Origin: Sphingomonas sp. NFR15
GTDB lineage: Bacteria; Pseudomonadota; Alphaproteobacteria; Sphingomonadales; Sphingomonadaceae
Length of the DNA stretch: 64,000 nt
Direction of reading: 5' to 3'
Assembly: GCF_900103265.1 (NCBI RefSeq)
Contig: NZ_FMWX01000007.1
Span: 1 to 64,000 of the forward strand
A model generated the notes under the pieces. It was given only the letters and a program-made list of their open reading frames with translations. It had not been told where the DNA came from and made no database searches. The translations under genes and the position numbers were made by a program. Positions 45,872 through 54,711 of the stretch are shown here, in pieces (position 1 is the first letter of the stretch; each line of letters begins with the position of its first letter).

Positions 45872-48040
45872 TCACAGGAAATTATACGGGTCCACATCCA
45901 CCACCACGCGCACCTTGGCCGACCAGTCCACGCCGCCGAGCCAGGTGCGGATCACGTCCTGCACGTCGAGCGCGCGTTTGGCGTGGACGAGCAGGCGGAA
46001 GCGGTGGCGGCCGCGCAGCATCGCGAGCGGGGCGGGGGCGGGGCCGTAGACGTGCATCGCCTCGATGTTCGGCGCGGCGCGGCCGATCGCCTTGGCCGCC
46101 TCCTGCGCCGCCGCCTGGTCCTCGCTCGACACGACGATCGCCGCGAAGCGGCCGAACGGCGGCGCGCCGGCTTCGCGGCGGTTCTCGGTCTCGGCCGCGT
46201 AGAACGCCTCGGCATCGCCGGTGATGAGCGCGCGCATCACGCCGGCGTTCGGGCTGTGCGTCTGGAGATAGACGTGGCCGGGCTTGGCGCCGCGCCCAGC
46301 GCGCCCGGCGACCTGCATGATCTGCTGGAAGGTGCGCTCGCTCGCGCGCAGGTCGCCGCCTTCGAGGCCGAGATCGGCGTCGATCACCCCGACCAGGGTC
46401 AAATTGGGGAAATGATAGCCCTTCGTCACCAATTGCGTGCCGACGATCAGGTCGATGTCGTGCGCCTCCATCCGGCCGACGAATTCGGCGGCCTTGGCGG
46501 GGGACCAGATCGTGTCCGAGGTGACGACCGCGACCTTGGCTTCGGGAAAGAGCAGTTTGACCTCGTCGGCGATGCGCTCGACGCCGGGGCCGACCGGCAC
46601 CAAAGTATCCTCGGTGCCGCATTCGGGGCAGACGCGCGGCACCGGTTCGGTATGGCCGCAGTGGTGGCAGGCGAGCCGGCGCACCAGCCGGTGCTCGACC
46701 ATCCACGACGTGCAGTTCGGGCATTGGAAGCGGTGGCCGCAGGTTCGGCAGAGCGTCAGCGGCGCATAGCCGCGCCGGTTGAGGAACAAGAGCGCCTGTT
46801 CGCGGCGGCCGAGCGTCTCTTCGATCGCCTTGACCAGACGCGGCGCGATCCAGCGGCCGCGTTCGGGCGGTTCGGCGATCAGGTCGATCGGTGCGATCGA
46901 CGGCATTTCGGCGGCGCCCCAGCGGCCGGGCAGCTTGACCTCGGCGTAGCGGCCGGCGGCGACCTGCTGGCGGGTTTCGATCGCGGGCGTGGCCGAGGCG
47001 AGGATGACCGGGCAGCTTTCGAATTTGCCACGCATCACCGCGACATCGCGCGCGTGATAATGGACGCCTTCCTCCTGCTTGAAGCTGGTCTCATGCGCTT
47101 CATCGACGATGATGAGGCCGAGATTGGCGTAGGGGAGGAACAGCGCCGAGCGCGCCCCGACCGTGACCAGCGCCTGACCGTCAGCGATCTGCCGCCAGGC
47201 GCGGCGGCGTTGCGATTGGCGCAAGCCCGAGTGCCACGCGACCGGCGCGCAGCCGAAGCGCGCGGCGAAGCGCTTGAGAAAGGGTTCGGTCAGCGCGATC
47301 TCGGGAAGCAGGACGAGCGTCTGCTTGCCTTGCGCGATGGCGGCGGCGACCGCCTCGAAATAGACTTCGGTCTTGCCCGATCCGGTCACGCCGTCGAGCA
47401 GGGTGGGCTGGAAGCGGCTCGCATCGACATCGGCGACGAGCGTGGCGGCGGCGGCGCGCTGGTCGGCGCTGAGCGCGGGGGCGCCGTGGGCGGGGTCGGG
47501 GATGGGGAAGGGCTGGTCGATATCGACCGACACGGCCTCGATCGCGCCGGTCTTGACGAGGCCGCGGATCACCGCGTCGGACACGTCGGCGATCGTGGCG
47601 AGTTCGCGGATCAGGCCCTGATGCGCGCCGATCCGTTCGAGCGCCTGTTCGCGTTGCGGGGTGAGCCGATCGGGCACTTCGCCGGTGGCGCGATATTCGG
47701 TGACGAGCTTGGCGCCTTCGAGCGCCGAGGTCGAGGCGAGCGCCATCCGCGCGACCGCGGCGGGGGCGGCGAGATAATAGTCTGCGGTCCATTCGATCAG
47801 CCGCCGCAAAGGGGCGGCGAGCGGGGGTACCGGCAGCACCGCGAGCAGGTTGCGCAGCCGGTTGTCGCCGACCTCGGCGTCCGACGGCATGCGATCGGGT
47901 TCCCACACGATGCCGAGCAACTGGCGCGGCCCGAGCGGCGCGACCACGACCGAGCCCGGCTCGACGCGCATGCCGTGCGGCACGCGGTAATCGAGCGGGC
48001 CGAGCGCGGAGTTCATGACGAGGACGCGGGCGCGGGACAT
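45872..48040 (-). CDS. priA: Primosomal replication protein N' (PriA helicase)
   Basis: Restarts stalled replication forks. The 722 residues have an N-terminal DNA-binding domain, the Walker A Gly-Val-Thr-Gly-Ser-Gly-Lys-Thr-Glu, Asp-Glu-Ala-His box, the zinc-binding Cys cluster (Cys-Arg-Thr-Cys-Gly, Cys-Pro-Asn-Cys, Cys-His-His-Cys-Gly, Cys-Pro-Glu-Cys-Gly) and helicase motifs to the C-terminus. The ATG at 48040 gives MSRARVLVMNSALGPLDY. Divergent from the recombinase gene across a perfect hairpin. Confidence 0.97.
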   Translation of the reverse strand: MSRARVLVMNSALGPLDYRVPHGMRVEPGSVVVAPLGPRQLLGIVWEPDRMPSDAEVGDNRLRNLLAVLPVPPLAAPLRRLIEWTADYYLAAPAAVARMALASTSALEGAKLVTEYRATGEVPDRLTPQREQALERIGAHQGLIRELATIADVSDAVIRGLVKTGAIEAVSVDIDQPFPIPDPAHGAPALSADQRAAAATLVADVDASRFQPTLLDGVTGSGKTEVYFEAVAAAIAQGKQTLVLLPEIALTEPFLKRFAARFGCAPVAWHSGLRQSQRRRAWRQIADGQALVTVGARSALFLPYANLGLIIVDEAHETSFKQEEGVHYHARDVAVMRGKFESCPVILASATPAIETRQQVAAGRYAEVKLPGRWGAAEMPSIAPIDLIAEPPERGRWIAPRLVKAIEETLGRREQALLFLNRRGYAPLTLCRTCGHRFQCPNCTSWMVEHRLVRRLACHHCGHTEPVPRVCPECGTEDTLVPVGPGVERIADEVKLLFPEAKVAVVTSDTIWSPAKAAEFVGRMEAHDIDLIVGTQLVTKGYHFPNLTLVGVIDADLGLEGGDLRASERTFQQIMQVAGRAGRGAKPGHVYLQTHSPNAGVMRALITGDAEAFYAAETENRREAGAPPFGRFAAIVVSSEDQAAAQEAAKAIGRAAPNIEAMHVYGPAPAPLAMLRGRHRFRLLVHAKRALDVQDVIRTWLGGVDWSAKVRVVVDVDPYNFL

Positions 48041-48082
48041 TCTGGGGGTATTTAGGAGGTGGTGCGGGAAAAGGCGACTTGT

Positions 48083-48156
48083 CCGTCGCCCCGGCGAAGC
48101 CTGTCCTGAGCGGCTGGCAAGCCAGCCGCTCAGGACAGGCTTCGCCGGGGCGACGG
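48083..48156. repeat. Perfect 36-bp inverted repeat with a two-base loop
   Basis: Positions 48083-48118 are exactly complementary to 48121-48156 with AA between. The outer part is the family B core (GTCGCCCCGGCGAAGCC) and the inner part is a CTGTCCTGAGCGGCTGGC segment. It lies between the divergent priA and recombinase starts. Confidence 0.9.
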
Positions 48157-48175
48157 GTTGTTGTAAACAACACAC

Positions 48176-49054
48176 ATGACCCTCCCCCAGGTCTTTGCCG
48201 AGCATCTCGCGCGTGACCGGCTGCGCTCGACGCATACGGTGCGCGCATATCAGGCGACGGCGGAGCGGTTGCTCGCCTTCCTGCAGGCGCACACCGGCGG
48301 GCCGCCAGTGTTGGAGGCGCTGACCGCCGCCGATCTGCGCGCGTTTCTGGCGATGCGGCGTGGCGCCGACACGGGCGGCGGGATCGGCAACGCCTCGGCG
48401 GCGCGCGAGCTCTCGGCGGTGCGCGCGTTCCTTGGCTTCGCGGGTGTCGCGGTGCCGCGCCTTGCCGGGCCGCGCGTCAAGAAGGGCGTGCCGCGCCCGA
48501 TCTCGCCCGACGAGGCGGTCGCGCTCGCCGACGAGGTCGCCGAGGATCGTGACGAAGCGTGGATCGGCGCGCGCGATCTCGCGGTGCTACTGCTGCTGTA
48601 CGGCGCGGGGCTGCGGATCGGCGAGGCGGTCGGGCTTACCGGCGCGGCGCTGCCGCTCGGCGAGACCTTGGTCGTCACCGGCAAGCGCGCCAAGACGCGG
48701 ATCGTGCCGCTGCTGCCGCAGGTGCGCGCGGCGGTGGAGGACTATGTCGCGCTCTGTCCCTATGCGCTTGGGCGCGAGGCGCCGCTGTTTCGCGGCGCGA
48801 AGGGCGGGCCGCTCGCGCCCGGGCTGATCCGCCGCGCGGTGCAGAAGGCGCGGGTGCGGCTGGGGCTGCCCGAGCGGACGACGCCGCACGCGCTGCGGCA
48901 CAGTTTCGCGACGCATCTGCTCGGGCGCGGAGCCGATCTGCGCGCGTTGCAGGAGCTGCTCGGGCATGCGAGCCTGGGGTCGACGCAGATCTATACGGCG
49001 GTCGATGCGGCGCATCTGCTCGATGTGTATCGGAATGCGCATCCTCGGGCGTGA
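48176..49054 (+). CDS. xerC: Tyrosine recombinase XerC
   Basis: Chromosome-dimer resolution at dif. The 292-residue integrase has an N-terminal SAM-like core-binding domain (1-95) and a catalytic domain with Arg147, Lys170, His238, Arg241, His264 and Tyr273, all present. XerC rather than XerD is inferred from the priA neighbourhood, where XerC is usual in alphaproteobacteria; a XerD paralogue would lie elsewhere. Confidence 0.88.
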   Translation: MTLPQVFAEHLARDRLRSTHTVRAYQATAERLLAFLQAHTGGPPVLEALTAADLRAFLAMRRGADTGGGIGNASAARELSAVRAFLGFAGVAVPRLAGPRVKKGVPRPISPDEAVALADEVAEDRDEAWIGARDLAVLLLLYGAGLRIGEAVGLTGAALPLGETLVVTGKRAKTRIVPLLPQVRAAVEDYVALCPYALGREAPLFRGAKGGPLAPGLIRRAVQKARVRLGLPERTTPHALRHSFATHLLGRGADLRALQELLGHASLGSTQIYTAVDAAHLLDVYRNAHPRA

Positions 49055-49167
49055 CGGGCGGGGCGTTTTCGCACGCGGAGGCGCGGAGGCGCGGAGAGAA
49101 GAAGAAAAGAGTGAGATTGCCTGCGGCGCTGTCTGTCTGAGCGTTCGCGGACGTACTATTTGCCCGT

Positions 49168-49251
49168 CCGTTCGCCCTGAGCGTGTCGAAGGGCGTGCCG
49201 CAGGTGACAGCGGGTGCGGGGCACGTGCTTCGACAGGCTCAGCACGAACGG
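49168..49251. repeat. Family A variant palindromic repeat pair
   Basis: CCGTTCGCCCTGAGCGTGTC and GACAGGCTCAGCACGAACGG in opposite orientation, followed by ACTTTTTTG, so it may also serve as terminator for the recombinase transcript. Nothing else is evident in 49055-49272. Confidence 0.85.
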
Positions 49252-49272
49252 GACTTTTTTGTCCGAAGGCGG

Positions 49273-49638
49273 TTACACCGCCAAATTCTCAGCCGGCACC
49301 GAATAGTAACTGGCGACGCGATCGGCATAGGCCTGGTCGAAATCGGGGGCGTTGTTGGCCCAGCTCGGGCCGCCTTCGAGCACGCGGCGGTCGATCGTGA
49401 CGACATAGGCGTCGGCGACGGGATCGAAATCGAGCAGCGCGAAGGGTAGCGGGTAGAACGCCTTGCCCATGCCGAGGAAGCCGCCGATCGTCAGCACCGC
49501 GTAGAGCGCGTGGCCGCTGCGCTTGTCGATCATGAAGGCGTGGACCGACCCGATGCGTTCGCCGTCGCGGCTGCGCACCTTCATCGCGTCGCTGCGGTTC
49601 GAGGAGATCAGCAATTGCGTGGCGGGTTGGTCTGTCAT
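49273..49638 (-). CDS. PRC-barrel domain protein
   Basis: The 121-residue protein has an N-terminal PRC barrel at about 10-80 (Leu-Ile-Ser-Ser-Asn-Arg, Val-Arg-Ser-Arg-Asp-Gly-Glu-Arg-Ile-Gly-Ser-Val, Leu-Pro-Phe-Ala-Leu-Leu-Asp-Phe) and ends in an extension with Trp-Ala-Asn-Asn-Ala-Pro. The ATG 49638 is the start. Such stand-alone PRC proteins are frequent in alphaproteobacteria; the role is not known. Confidence 0.85.
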   Translation of the reverse strand: MTDQPATQLLISSNRSDAMKVRSRDGERIGSVHAFMIDKRSGHALYAVLTIGGFLGMGKAFYPLPFALLDFDPVADAYVVTIDRRVLEGGPSWANNAPDFDQAYADRVASYYSVPAENLAV

Positions 49639-49770
49639 CGGAAATCCCTCTGTGTCGGTTGCGTAACGGCCGGGTGGCGCTCGCGGTTCCTGATCGTGGC
49701 GGCGCGGCATTTCGTCGTGCGCGCGACGCGAATGGTTGAGCCGCGCGCGCGCATCCCCCATAGCGCGGGA

Positions 49771-50313
49771 ATGCGCGCATGTTTCCTCTCCGCCGTCGCC
49801 CTCAGTCTCGCCGTGGCAGGATGCGTCGCGCCGGCCCCGCCGCCGCCACGCCCCGCGCCGGTGGTGGCGGCCCGGCCGGTCGCGCCGCCGCCCCCGTCCG
49901 CGCCGCCGCCGCCCGCGACGTCGGACTGGCGCGATTGGCCGCTGACGCCGGGCGACTGGGTGTACCGGCGCGACGCGCGCGGATCGCTTGCGCTATACGG
50001 CATGCCCGGCTCCGACGCGGTGCTGACGCTGCGCTGCGACGCGGGTGCGCGGATGGTCTATCTGTCGCGCGCCGGCGCAGGGGGTGCGGGGGCCGCGACG
50101 ATCCGCACCACCAGCACCGCGCGCACGCTGAGCCTCACCCCGACCGGGGGCGCGACGCCCTATTTGGCGGTCGCGCTGACGCCGCGCGATTCGCTGCTCG
50201 ACGCGATGGCGTTCAGCCGCGGGCGGTTCGTGATCGAGCAGGCGGGTTATCCGACACTGGTGATCCCGGCCTGGGCCGAGATCGGGCGCGTCACCGAGGA
50301 TTGCCGGACGTAA
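49771..50313 (+). CDS. Putative lipoprotein of unknown function
   Basis: The 180-residue protein has a lipoprotein signal (MRACFLSAVALSLAVAGC, lipobox Val-Ala-Gly-Cys), a Pro/Ala/Val linker to about residue 50, and a beta-rich domain with Leu-Thr-Pro-Gly-Asp-Trp-Val-Tyr-Arg. Two further Cys (near 88 and 178) could pair. Function unknown. Confidence 0.75.
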   Translation: MRACFLSAVALSLAVAGCVAPAPPPPRPAPVVAARPVAPPPPSAPPPPATSDWRDWPLTPGDWVYRRDARGSLALYGMPGSDAVLTLRCDAGARMVYLSRAGAGGAGAATIRTTSTARTLSLTPTGGATPYLAVALTPRDSLLDAMAFSRGRFVIEQAGYPTLVIPAWAEIGRVTEDCRT

Positions 50314-50326
50314 CGCGCTTTACGAT

Positions 50327-50403
50327 CCGTTCGTCCCGAGCGAAGTCGAGGGGCGTGTGGCCGAGCTTGCGCGATGTGTCTCGACTTCGCTCGACCCGAA
50401 CGG
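50327..50403. repeat. Family A palindromic repeat pair
   Basis: CCGTTCGTCCCGAGCGAAG and CTTCGCTCGACCCGAACGG in opposite orientation between two convergent genes. Confidence 0.85.
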
Positions 50404-50422
50404 GTTGGGGTGGCGTTATGGG

Positions 50423-52000
50423 CTATTCATGATCGTGCGCTACGCCCGGCACCACATCGGCGGCCGGCAGATAGCGCGGCGCGACGCGGGCGTGTGACGC
50501 CTGTTCGTAGACATAGCCCGCATCGAGCACGGTCTGGTCGCCCATCGCGGTGGCGATGAACGACAGGCCGACCGGCAGCCCTTTGACGAGGCCCATCGGC
50601 ACGGTGAGGTGCGGATAGCCGGAGACCGCCGGCAACTGGCTCGCGCTCGGGCCTTCGCCGCCGTCGCCGGAGACGGTGTCGCTGAGCCACGGCAGGCCGT
50701 AGGTCGGCGCGACGATCAGCGTCGCGTTCGCCTGCGCGAGCATCGCGTCGATACCCTGCTTGCCGGCGAGCCGCCGGGATTTGGCGAGCGCGCCGAGATA
50801 CTCGGGATCGGCGAGGCCGTTGGTCTTGGCGGCTTCGAGAAACGTCTCCTGTCCGAAGAACGGCATTTCCGCCGTGGCGTTGGCCTGGTTGAAGGCGATC
50901 ACGTCGGCGAGCGTGCGCGTCTTCACGGTTGCCGGCGTGGTGGCGAGATAGGCGTCGAGATCGGCCTTGAGTTCGGTATGGAGCACTTGCGTCTCCGCCT
51001 CGCCGAGACCGTCGAGCTTGGGCATGTCGACATCCACCAGCACCGCGCCCTGCGCTTTGAGTACGGCGAGCGCGGCGGCATAGGCCGGCTCCATCGCCTC
51101 GGGCATATCGGGGTGGAGCACCGCGATGCGAACCCCGCGCAGGCTCGCGCGCTTGAGGTCGGCGGCGTAGGAATGCGCCGCGACATACTGGATGTTGCGG
51201 CTGGCCGGATCGGCGGGGTCGAAGCCGACCATCCCGTCGAGCAGGATCGCGACGTCCGCGACGCCGCGCGCCATCGGGCCCGGCGTGTCCTGGCTGTGGC
51301 TGATCGGCACGACATGGGTGCGGCTGACGAGGCCCAGCGTCGGCTTCAGCCCGACCAGCCCGTTCATCGCCGAAGGGCACACCACCGATCCGTCGGTCTC
51401 GGTGCCGACCGCCGCCGCCGCGAAGCTCGCCGCGACCGCCGCGCCCGATCCGCTCGACGAGCCGCAGGCGGTACGATCGAGCGCATAGGGGTTGCGGACC
51501 AGCCCGCCGACCGCGCTCCAGCCGCTCATCGAATGGTTCGAGCGGATGTTGGCCCATTCGGACAGGTTGGTCTTGCCGAGGATCACCGCGCCGCCTGCGC
51601 GCAGCCGCGCGACCACCGGCGCATCGCGGCGGGTGACATTGTCCTTGAGCGCGAGGCTGCCGGCAGTGGTGGCGATTGGATCGGCGGTTTCGATATTGTC
51701 CTTGATGAGCACCGGTATGCCGTCGAGCGGGCCGAGCGGGTGGCCGGCGCGGCGGCGCGCGTCGCTCGCGCGCGCCGCCGCCAGCGCATCGGGGTTGAGC
51801 GCGATCACCGCGTGGAGCGCCGGACCCTTGCGGTCCATCGCCGCGATGCGCGCGAGATAGGCGCGGGTCAGACCCTGGCTGGTCGCCTTGCCGGCGGCGA
51901 GGCGCGCATCCAGTTCGGCGATCGAGATTTCCTCGACGCGCGTCTGTGCGGCAAGCGGCGCGGCGGTGGCGACCGCGAGCATGAACACTCCAAGACGCAT
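50423..52000 (-). CDS. Secreted amidase (amidase signature family)
   Basis: The 525-residue protein has a signal peptide (MRLGVFMLAVATAAPLAAQ) and the amidase-signature triad Lys100 (Leu-Ile-Lys-Asp-Asn), Ser182 in the Gly-Ser-Ser-Ser-Gly-Ser-Gly cluster and nucleophile Ser205 (Glu-Thr-Asp-Gly-Ser-Val). Export and the closing Leu-Pro-Ala-Val-Ser-Gly-Tyr-Pro fit a periplasmic amide hydrolase; substrate unknown. Confidence 0.92.
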   Translation of the reverse strand: MRLGVFMLAVATAAPLAAQTRVEEISIAELDARLAAGKATSQGLTRAYLARIAAMDRKGPALHAVIALNPDALAAARASDARRRAGHPLGPLDGIPVLIKDNIETADPIATTAGSLALKDNVTRRDAPVVARLRAGGAVILGKTNLSEWANIRSNHSMSGWSAVGGLVRNPYALDRTACGSSSGSGAAVAASFAAAAVGTETDGSVVCPSAMNGLVGLKPTLGLVSRTHVVPISHSQDTPGPMARGVADVAILLDGMVGFDPADPASRNIQYVAAHSYAADLKRASLRGVRIAVLHPDMPEAMEPAYAAALAVLKAQGAVLVDVDMPKLDGLGEAETQVLHTELKADLDAYLATTPATVKTRTLADVIAFNQANATAEMPFFGQETFLEAAKTNGLADPEYLGALAKSRRLAGKQGIDAMLAQANATLIVAPTYGLPWLSDTVSGDGGEGPSASQLPAVSGYPHLTVPMGLVKGLPVGLSFIATAMGDQTVLDAGYVYEQASHARVAPRYLPAADVVPGVAHDHE

Positions 52001-52191
52001 CGTTTTCTCCCCGCCGCGCGCAGCTCGGCCGTCGCGGCAAGAGCGCGGCGATCATGCGGCCGGCCGATCGATCCGGCAAGCCGGCAGAAAGGATGGTGCA
52101 GCGCGCCGCGACGATGCTATCGTGGGCGAAAGCCCGAAGAGGCATCGGAGAGACGGCCGCGCGCGGCCCTGAAAGGGTGACACAACCGACG

Positions 52192-52893
52192 ATGTTCGAC
52201 GCCCTAAGACGCCGCTATCTCGACGTGCTCGGATCGATCTACATCTACAACGAGCATCGCGGCTATACGAGCATCGACCGCGTGCTGGAGGCGGTGCGGG
52301 CGCATTGCCCCGACGACGCCGCGTTCATCGCCGCGATCCGCAAGCATCGTGCCGACGAGCGCAAACATTATGTGATGTTCCGGCGCTGGTTCGAACTGCG
52401 CGGGTGCATGCCGCTGTCGGTGGGCCGCGCGTGCGGGCATATCGACCGTTTCGTCGAGATCGTGTTCGGATCGACCATCGACGCGCTCGACACGCAGGCG
52501 GTGATCGCGAGCGAGGCGATGTTCGAGCGGCTGTGCCGGGTCATCATGCTCACCGAGATGCGGGGCATGAAACAGGTCGAGGTGCTGTTGAGATCGCGGC
52601 TGGTTCGCTCCGATCCCGTGCTGATGAAGATCTTCCGGATCGTCGAGCGCGACGAGCCGAGCCACTGGCAGCCGTATCAGGACTGGCTCGCGCGCACCGG
52701 CCGGCGGCAGGCGCGGCGGCGCGAGAAGCTGATCGACTTCTGGATCCACCGCGAATTGCTGTTCGTGAAGCTGCCGCTGCTGTTCCTCAACCCCTGGCTG
52801 CCGCGCAGCCGGGACTGGGCGGATGCGGGAGAGGTGCAGCCTTCGCCGCATCATCCCGCCGGGCTGGCGGCGGCGGCGGGGCGGCGGGGCTGA
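52192..52893 (+). CDS. Ferritin-like domain protein
   Basis: The 233-residue protein has Glu/His motifs of a di-iron four-helix bundle (Asp-Glu-Arg-Lys-His-Tyr and Glu-Arg-Asp-Glu-Pro-Ser-His) and several long helices. The start is ATG 52192; GTG 52177 would add five residues. The ferritin-like call rests on the motifs and helix pattern; the substrate is unknown. Confidence 0.7.
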   Translation: MFDALRRRYLDVLGSIYIYNEHRGYTSIDRVLEAVRAHCPDDAAFIAAIRKHRADERKHYVMFRRWFELRGCMPLSVGRACGHIDRFVEIVFGSTIDALDTQAVIASEAMFERLCRVIMLTEMRGMKQVEVLLRSRLVRSDPVLMKIFRIVERDEPSHWQPYQDWLARTGRRQARRREKLIDFWIHRELLFVKLPLLFLNPWLPRSRDWADAGEVQPSPHHPAGLAAAAGRRG

Positions 52894-52906
52894 CGCCCGC
52901 GCCGCG

Positions 52907-54229
52907 TCAGGCCATCGCGAGGCGGGGGACGAAGGTGCGCGCGGGTACGCGGGCCGGGCCGAGCGCTTCGGCGATCGCGGCGGCGGCCGCGTCGGCACCG
53001 TTTTCGCGCGCGACCTGCGCGCCGATCCGGGCGGCGGCGGCGGCATAAGCGGGATCGTCGAGCAGGCGGGCGATCATGCGCGCGGCGCGCGTCGCGGTGA
53101 AGCGGTGCGCCTTCATCGACAGGCCGACGCCGAGCCGCTCGATCCGCTGGCCGTGATCATATTGGTCGCCCATGTGCGGCACGACGAGCTGCGGCTTGCC
53201 GGCGCGCAGCGCCTGGCCGGTGGTGCCGGCGCCACCGTGATGGACCACCGCCGCCGCCGCCGGGAACAGCAGCGAGTGCGGCGCATAGGCGCAGCGGAAG
53301 ATGTCGCCGTCGCGGCGCGGCGCGCCATGCCCGGTGAGCAGCACCGCGCGCCGCCCGAGCGCACGCGCCGCCGCCGCCGCCTCGGCGTAGAAATTGCCGG
53401 GGCAATGGACCGCGAAGCTGCCGAGCGTGAAGATGATCGGCGCGGGGCCATCGGCGAGGAAGGCGGCAAGCGCGGGATCGAGCGTTTCCTCGGCGCCGCT
53501 CTGGCTGTCGAAGATCGGGAAGCCGACCAGCCGGGCATTGGCGGGCGCGTCGGGTGGGAGTGGGCTGAAATGGCGCGAATAGGTGGCGAGCGTCAGCGCC
53601 GAGCGTTCGCTCGCCTCGAGCAGCCGCCGCGCGCTCTTGCGCGGCAGGCGCTGGGCGGCGCGGGCGCGATCGACCTCCGGCCCGCATTTGAGCTGCACCG
53701 CGACACGCATCGTGCCGTACACCGCGCGGTTCCACAGCCGGCCGACGACGCTGTTGGGCGCGTGCTTCATCATCCAGAAATCGGGGGTGCAGGGCGGATC
53801 GTACGCGGACAGCATCGCCATCGGCTGCAACACCACCGAGATCAACGGTATGCCGTGCTTCTCCGCGACGATCGGGGCGGCGAACACGAAGGTGGAGGCG
53901 ATGATCGCCTCGGCGCCGGCGGCGACCGTTTCGAGCTTGTCGATGCAGGCGGGCAGGGCCGGGAGCAGCACCTGATCGAGCATCTCGATCTGGTCGCCCA
54001 TGATGCGCTTGACGGCTTCGTCCTCGGCGAGACCGAGCCGGCGCTGGACCGAATCGAACCCCGGCAGCACCGCCGCCGCCTCGATCCCCGCCGCGCGGCA
54101 TTTGGCGAGCTGATCCTCCGCCACCGCGAGCACGGGCGCGAAACCGTGGCGGCGCAGCGCCTGCGCGATGGCGATGAAGGGATGCAGATCGCCGAGCGTT
54201 CCGATGGTGGTTAGGACAATCTTGCGCAT
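52907..54229 (-). CDS. UGT-type glycosyltransferase (GT1 family)
   Basis: The 440-residue GT-B protein begins MRKIVLTTIGTLGDLHPFIA, the start usual for sterol/macrolide-type glucosyltransferases. Its C-terminal half has Leu-Gly-Ser-Phe, then Val-Val-His-His-Gly-Gly-Ala-Gly-Thr-Thr and Pro-His-Met-Gly-Asp-Gln-Tyr-Asp-His, the donor-binding motif. It may glycosylate a lipid or carotenoid; the acceptor is unknown. It lies 14 bases from the end of the convergent ferritin-like gene. A sORF/terminator unit lies upstream. Confidence 0.88.
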   Translation of the reverse strand: MRKIVLTTIGTLGDLHPFIAIAQALRRHGFAPVLAVAEDQLAKCRAAGIEAAAVLPGFDSVQRRLGLAEDEAVKRIMGDQIEMLDQVLLPALPACIDKLETVAAGAEAIIASTFVFAAPIVAEKHGIPLISVVLQPMAMLSAYDPPCTPDFWMMKHAPNSVVGRLWNRAVYGTMRVAVQLKCGPEVDRARAAQRLPRKSARRLLEASERSALTLATYSRHFSPLPPDAPANARLVGFPIFDSQSGAEETLDPALAAFLADGPAPIIFTLGSFAVHCPGNFYAEAAAAARALGRRAVLLTGHGAPRRDGDIFRCAYAPHSLLFPAAAAVVHHGGAGTTGQALRAGKPQLVVPHMGDQYDHGQRIERLGVGLSMKAHRFTATRAARMIARLLDDPAYAAAAARIGAQVARENGADAAAAAIAEALGPARVPARTFVPRLAMA

Positions 54230-54355
54230 GCCGCCGCCTTCCTGTGGAATCGCGCGGCGATCGTCAATCTCGGGATTGTTCCGAAGTGGGAAATGCGACC
54301 GGCGGCGGGGCGGCGATGCGCGCGGCGGGCGAGCGAGCCCGGCAGACATGGTATG

Positions 54356-54395
54356 AAAATGAAAAGAGGCTGCCGGGGCCTTTCGGCACCCGGCA
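54356..54395 (-). terminator. Strong intrinsic terminator on the minus strand
   Basis: TGCCGGG pairs with CCCGGCA and inside it GCC pairs with GGC around a GAAA loop; the minus strand then runs CTCTTTTCATTTTC. It ends the transcript carrying the 18-codon ORF, and could act as an attenuator for the glycosyltransferase. Confidence 0.75.
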
Positions 54396-54515
54396 ACCTC
54401 CTGACATGGTCAGCGGCCGGAAGCTCCAGCTTGGGAGACCATGCGAACCGCAAGTCCTCAGCGGAAAGGCGCGACGTTGGATGGGAGATGATCCTCCCCG
54501 TCGCCTCCGCGAAGC

Positions 54516-54572
54516 TTAGCGGTGCGTCCCCCGAACGAACTGAACCGACCCCATTGCTGAACCATGAGACAT
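54516..54572 (-). CDS. 18-residue peptide ORF with an extended Shine-Dalgarno
   Basis: On the minus strand an ATG at 54572 opens a frame MSHGSAMGSVQFVRGTHR ending in TAA. Just upstream, 54574-54587 reads AAAGGAGGTGATCC, complementary to the last 14 bases of a typical 16S rRNA, leaving one base before the ATG (AGGAGG is seven bases from it). A terminator follows about 120 bases later. It may be a leader peptide for the glycosyltransferase, a small protein or part of an sRNA. Function unknown. Confidence 0.45.
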   Translation of the reverse strand: MSHGSAMGSVQFVRGTHR

Positions 54573-54573
54573 C

Positions 54574-54587
54574 GGATCACCTCCTTT
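54574..54587 (-). promoter_or_regulatory. 14-nt perfect anti-SD-complementary ribosome-binding site
   Basis: The minus strand AAAGGAGGTGATCC matches, base for base, the reverse complement of the 16S 3' terminal GGATCACCTCCTTT. Ordinary genes in this window match only four to seven bases, so the length is unusual. Confidence 0.75.
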
Positions 54588-54711
54588 CGCTTGTTAAGAC
54601 GGCGTACCCAGGGTTGGGCACGAATCGCTTTTGAATCAGATTATTTTGCGAAACAAGCCTTGTAATAGCGTGGTGTTTCGACGATTCTCTTCCGCCTGCG
54701 CTGGCCCTGCC

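Larger units (their letters stand above)
54230..54711. other. Gene-free stretch between the diguanylate cyclase and the glycosyltransferase
   Basis: The 482 bases carry no long gene. On the minus strand they hold an 18-codon ORF with an exceptional ribosome-binding site (54516-54572), a strong intrinsic terminator (54356-54395), and about 125 further bases before the glycosyltransferase start at 54229. No promoter is clear. Confidence 0.7.

Noticed and set aside
45446..48055. An 869-codon plus-strand frame opposite priA
   Set aside because: Antisense shadow; the PriA motifs on the other strand are complete.
48176..49054. Tyrosine recombinase as an integrase of a genomic island
   Set aside because: All flanking genes are housekeeping, no tRNA or att repeats are nearby, and its size and priA neighbour fit XerC.
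54211..54453. An 80-codon minus-strand frame upstream of the glycosyltransferase
   Set aside because: It crosses the strong terminator, overlaps the glycosyltransferase start in another frame and has no good ribosome-binding site.
54574..54587. A fragment of a 16S rRNA gene
   Set aside because: Only the terminal 14 bases match, in the complementary sense on the minus strand directly before an ATG; the flanks do not resemble rRNA.
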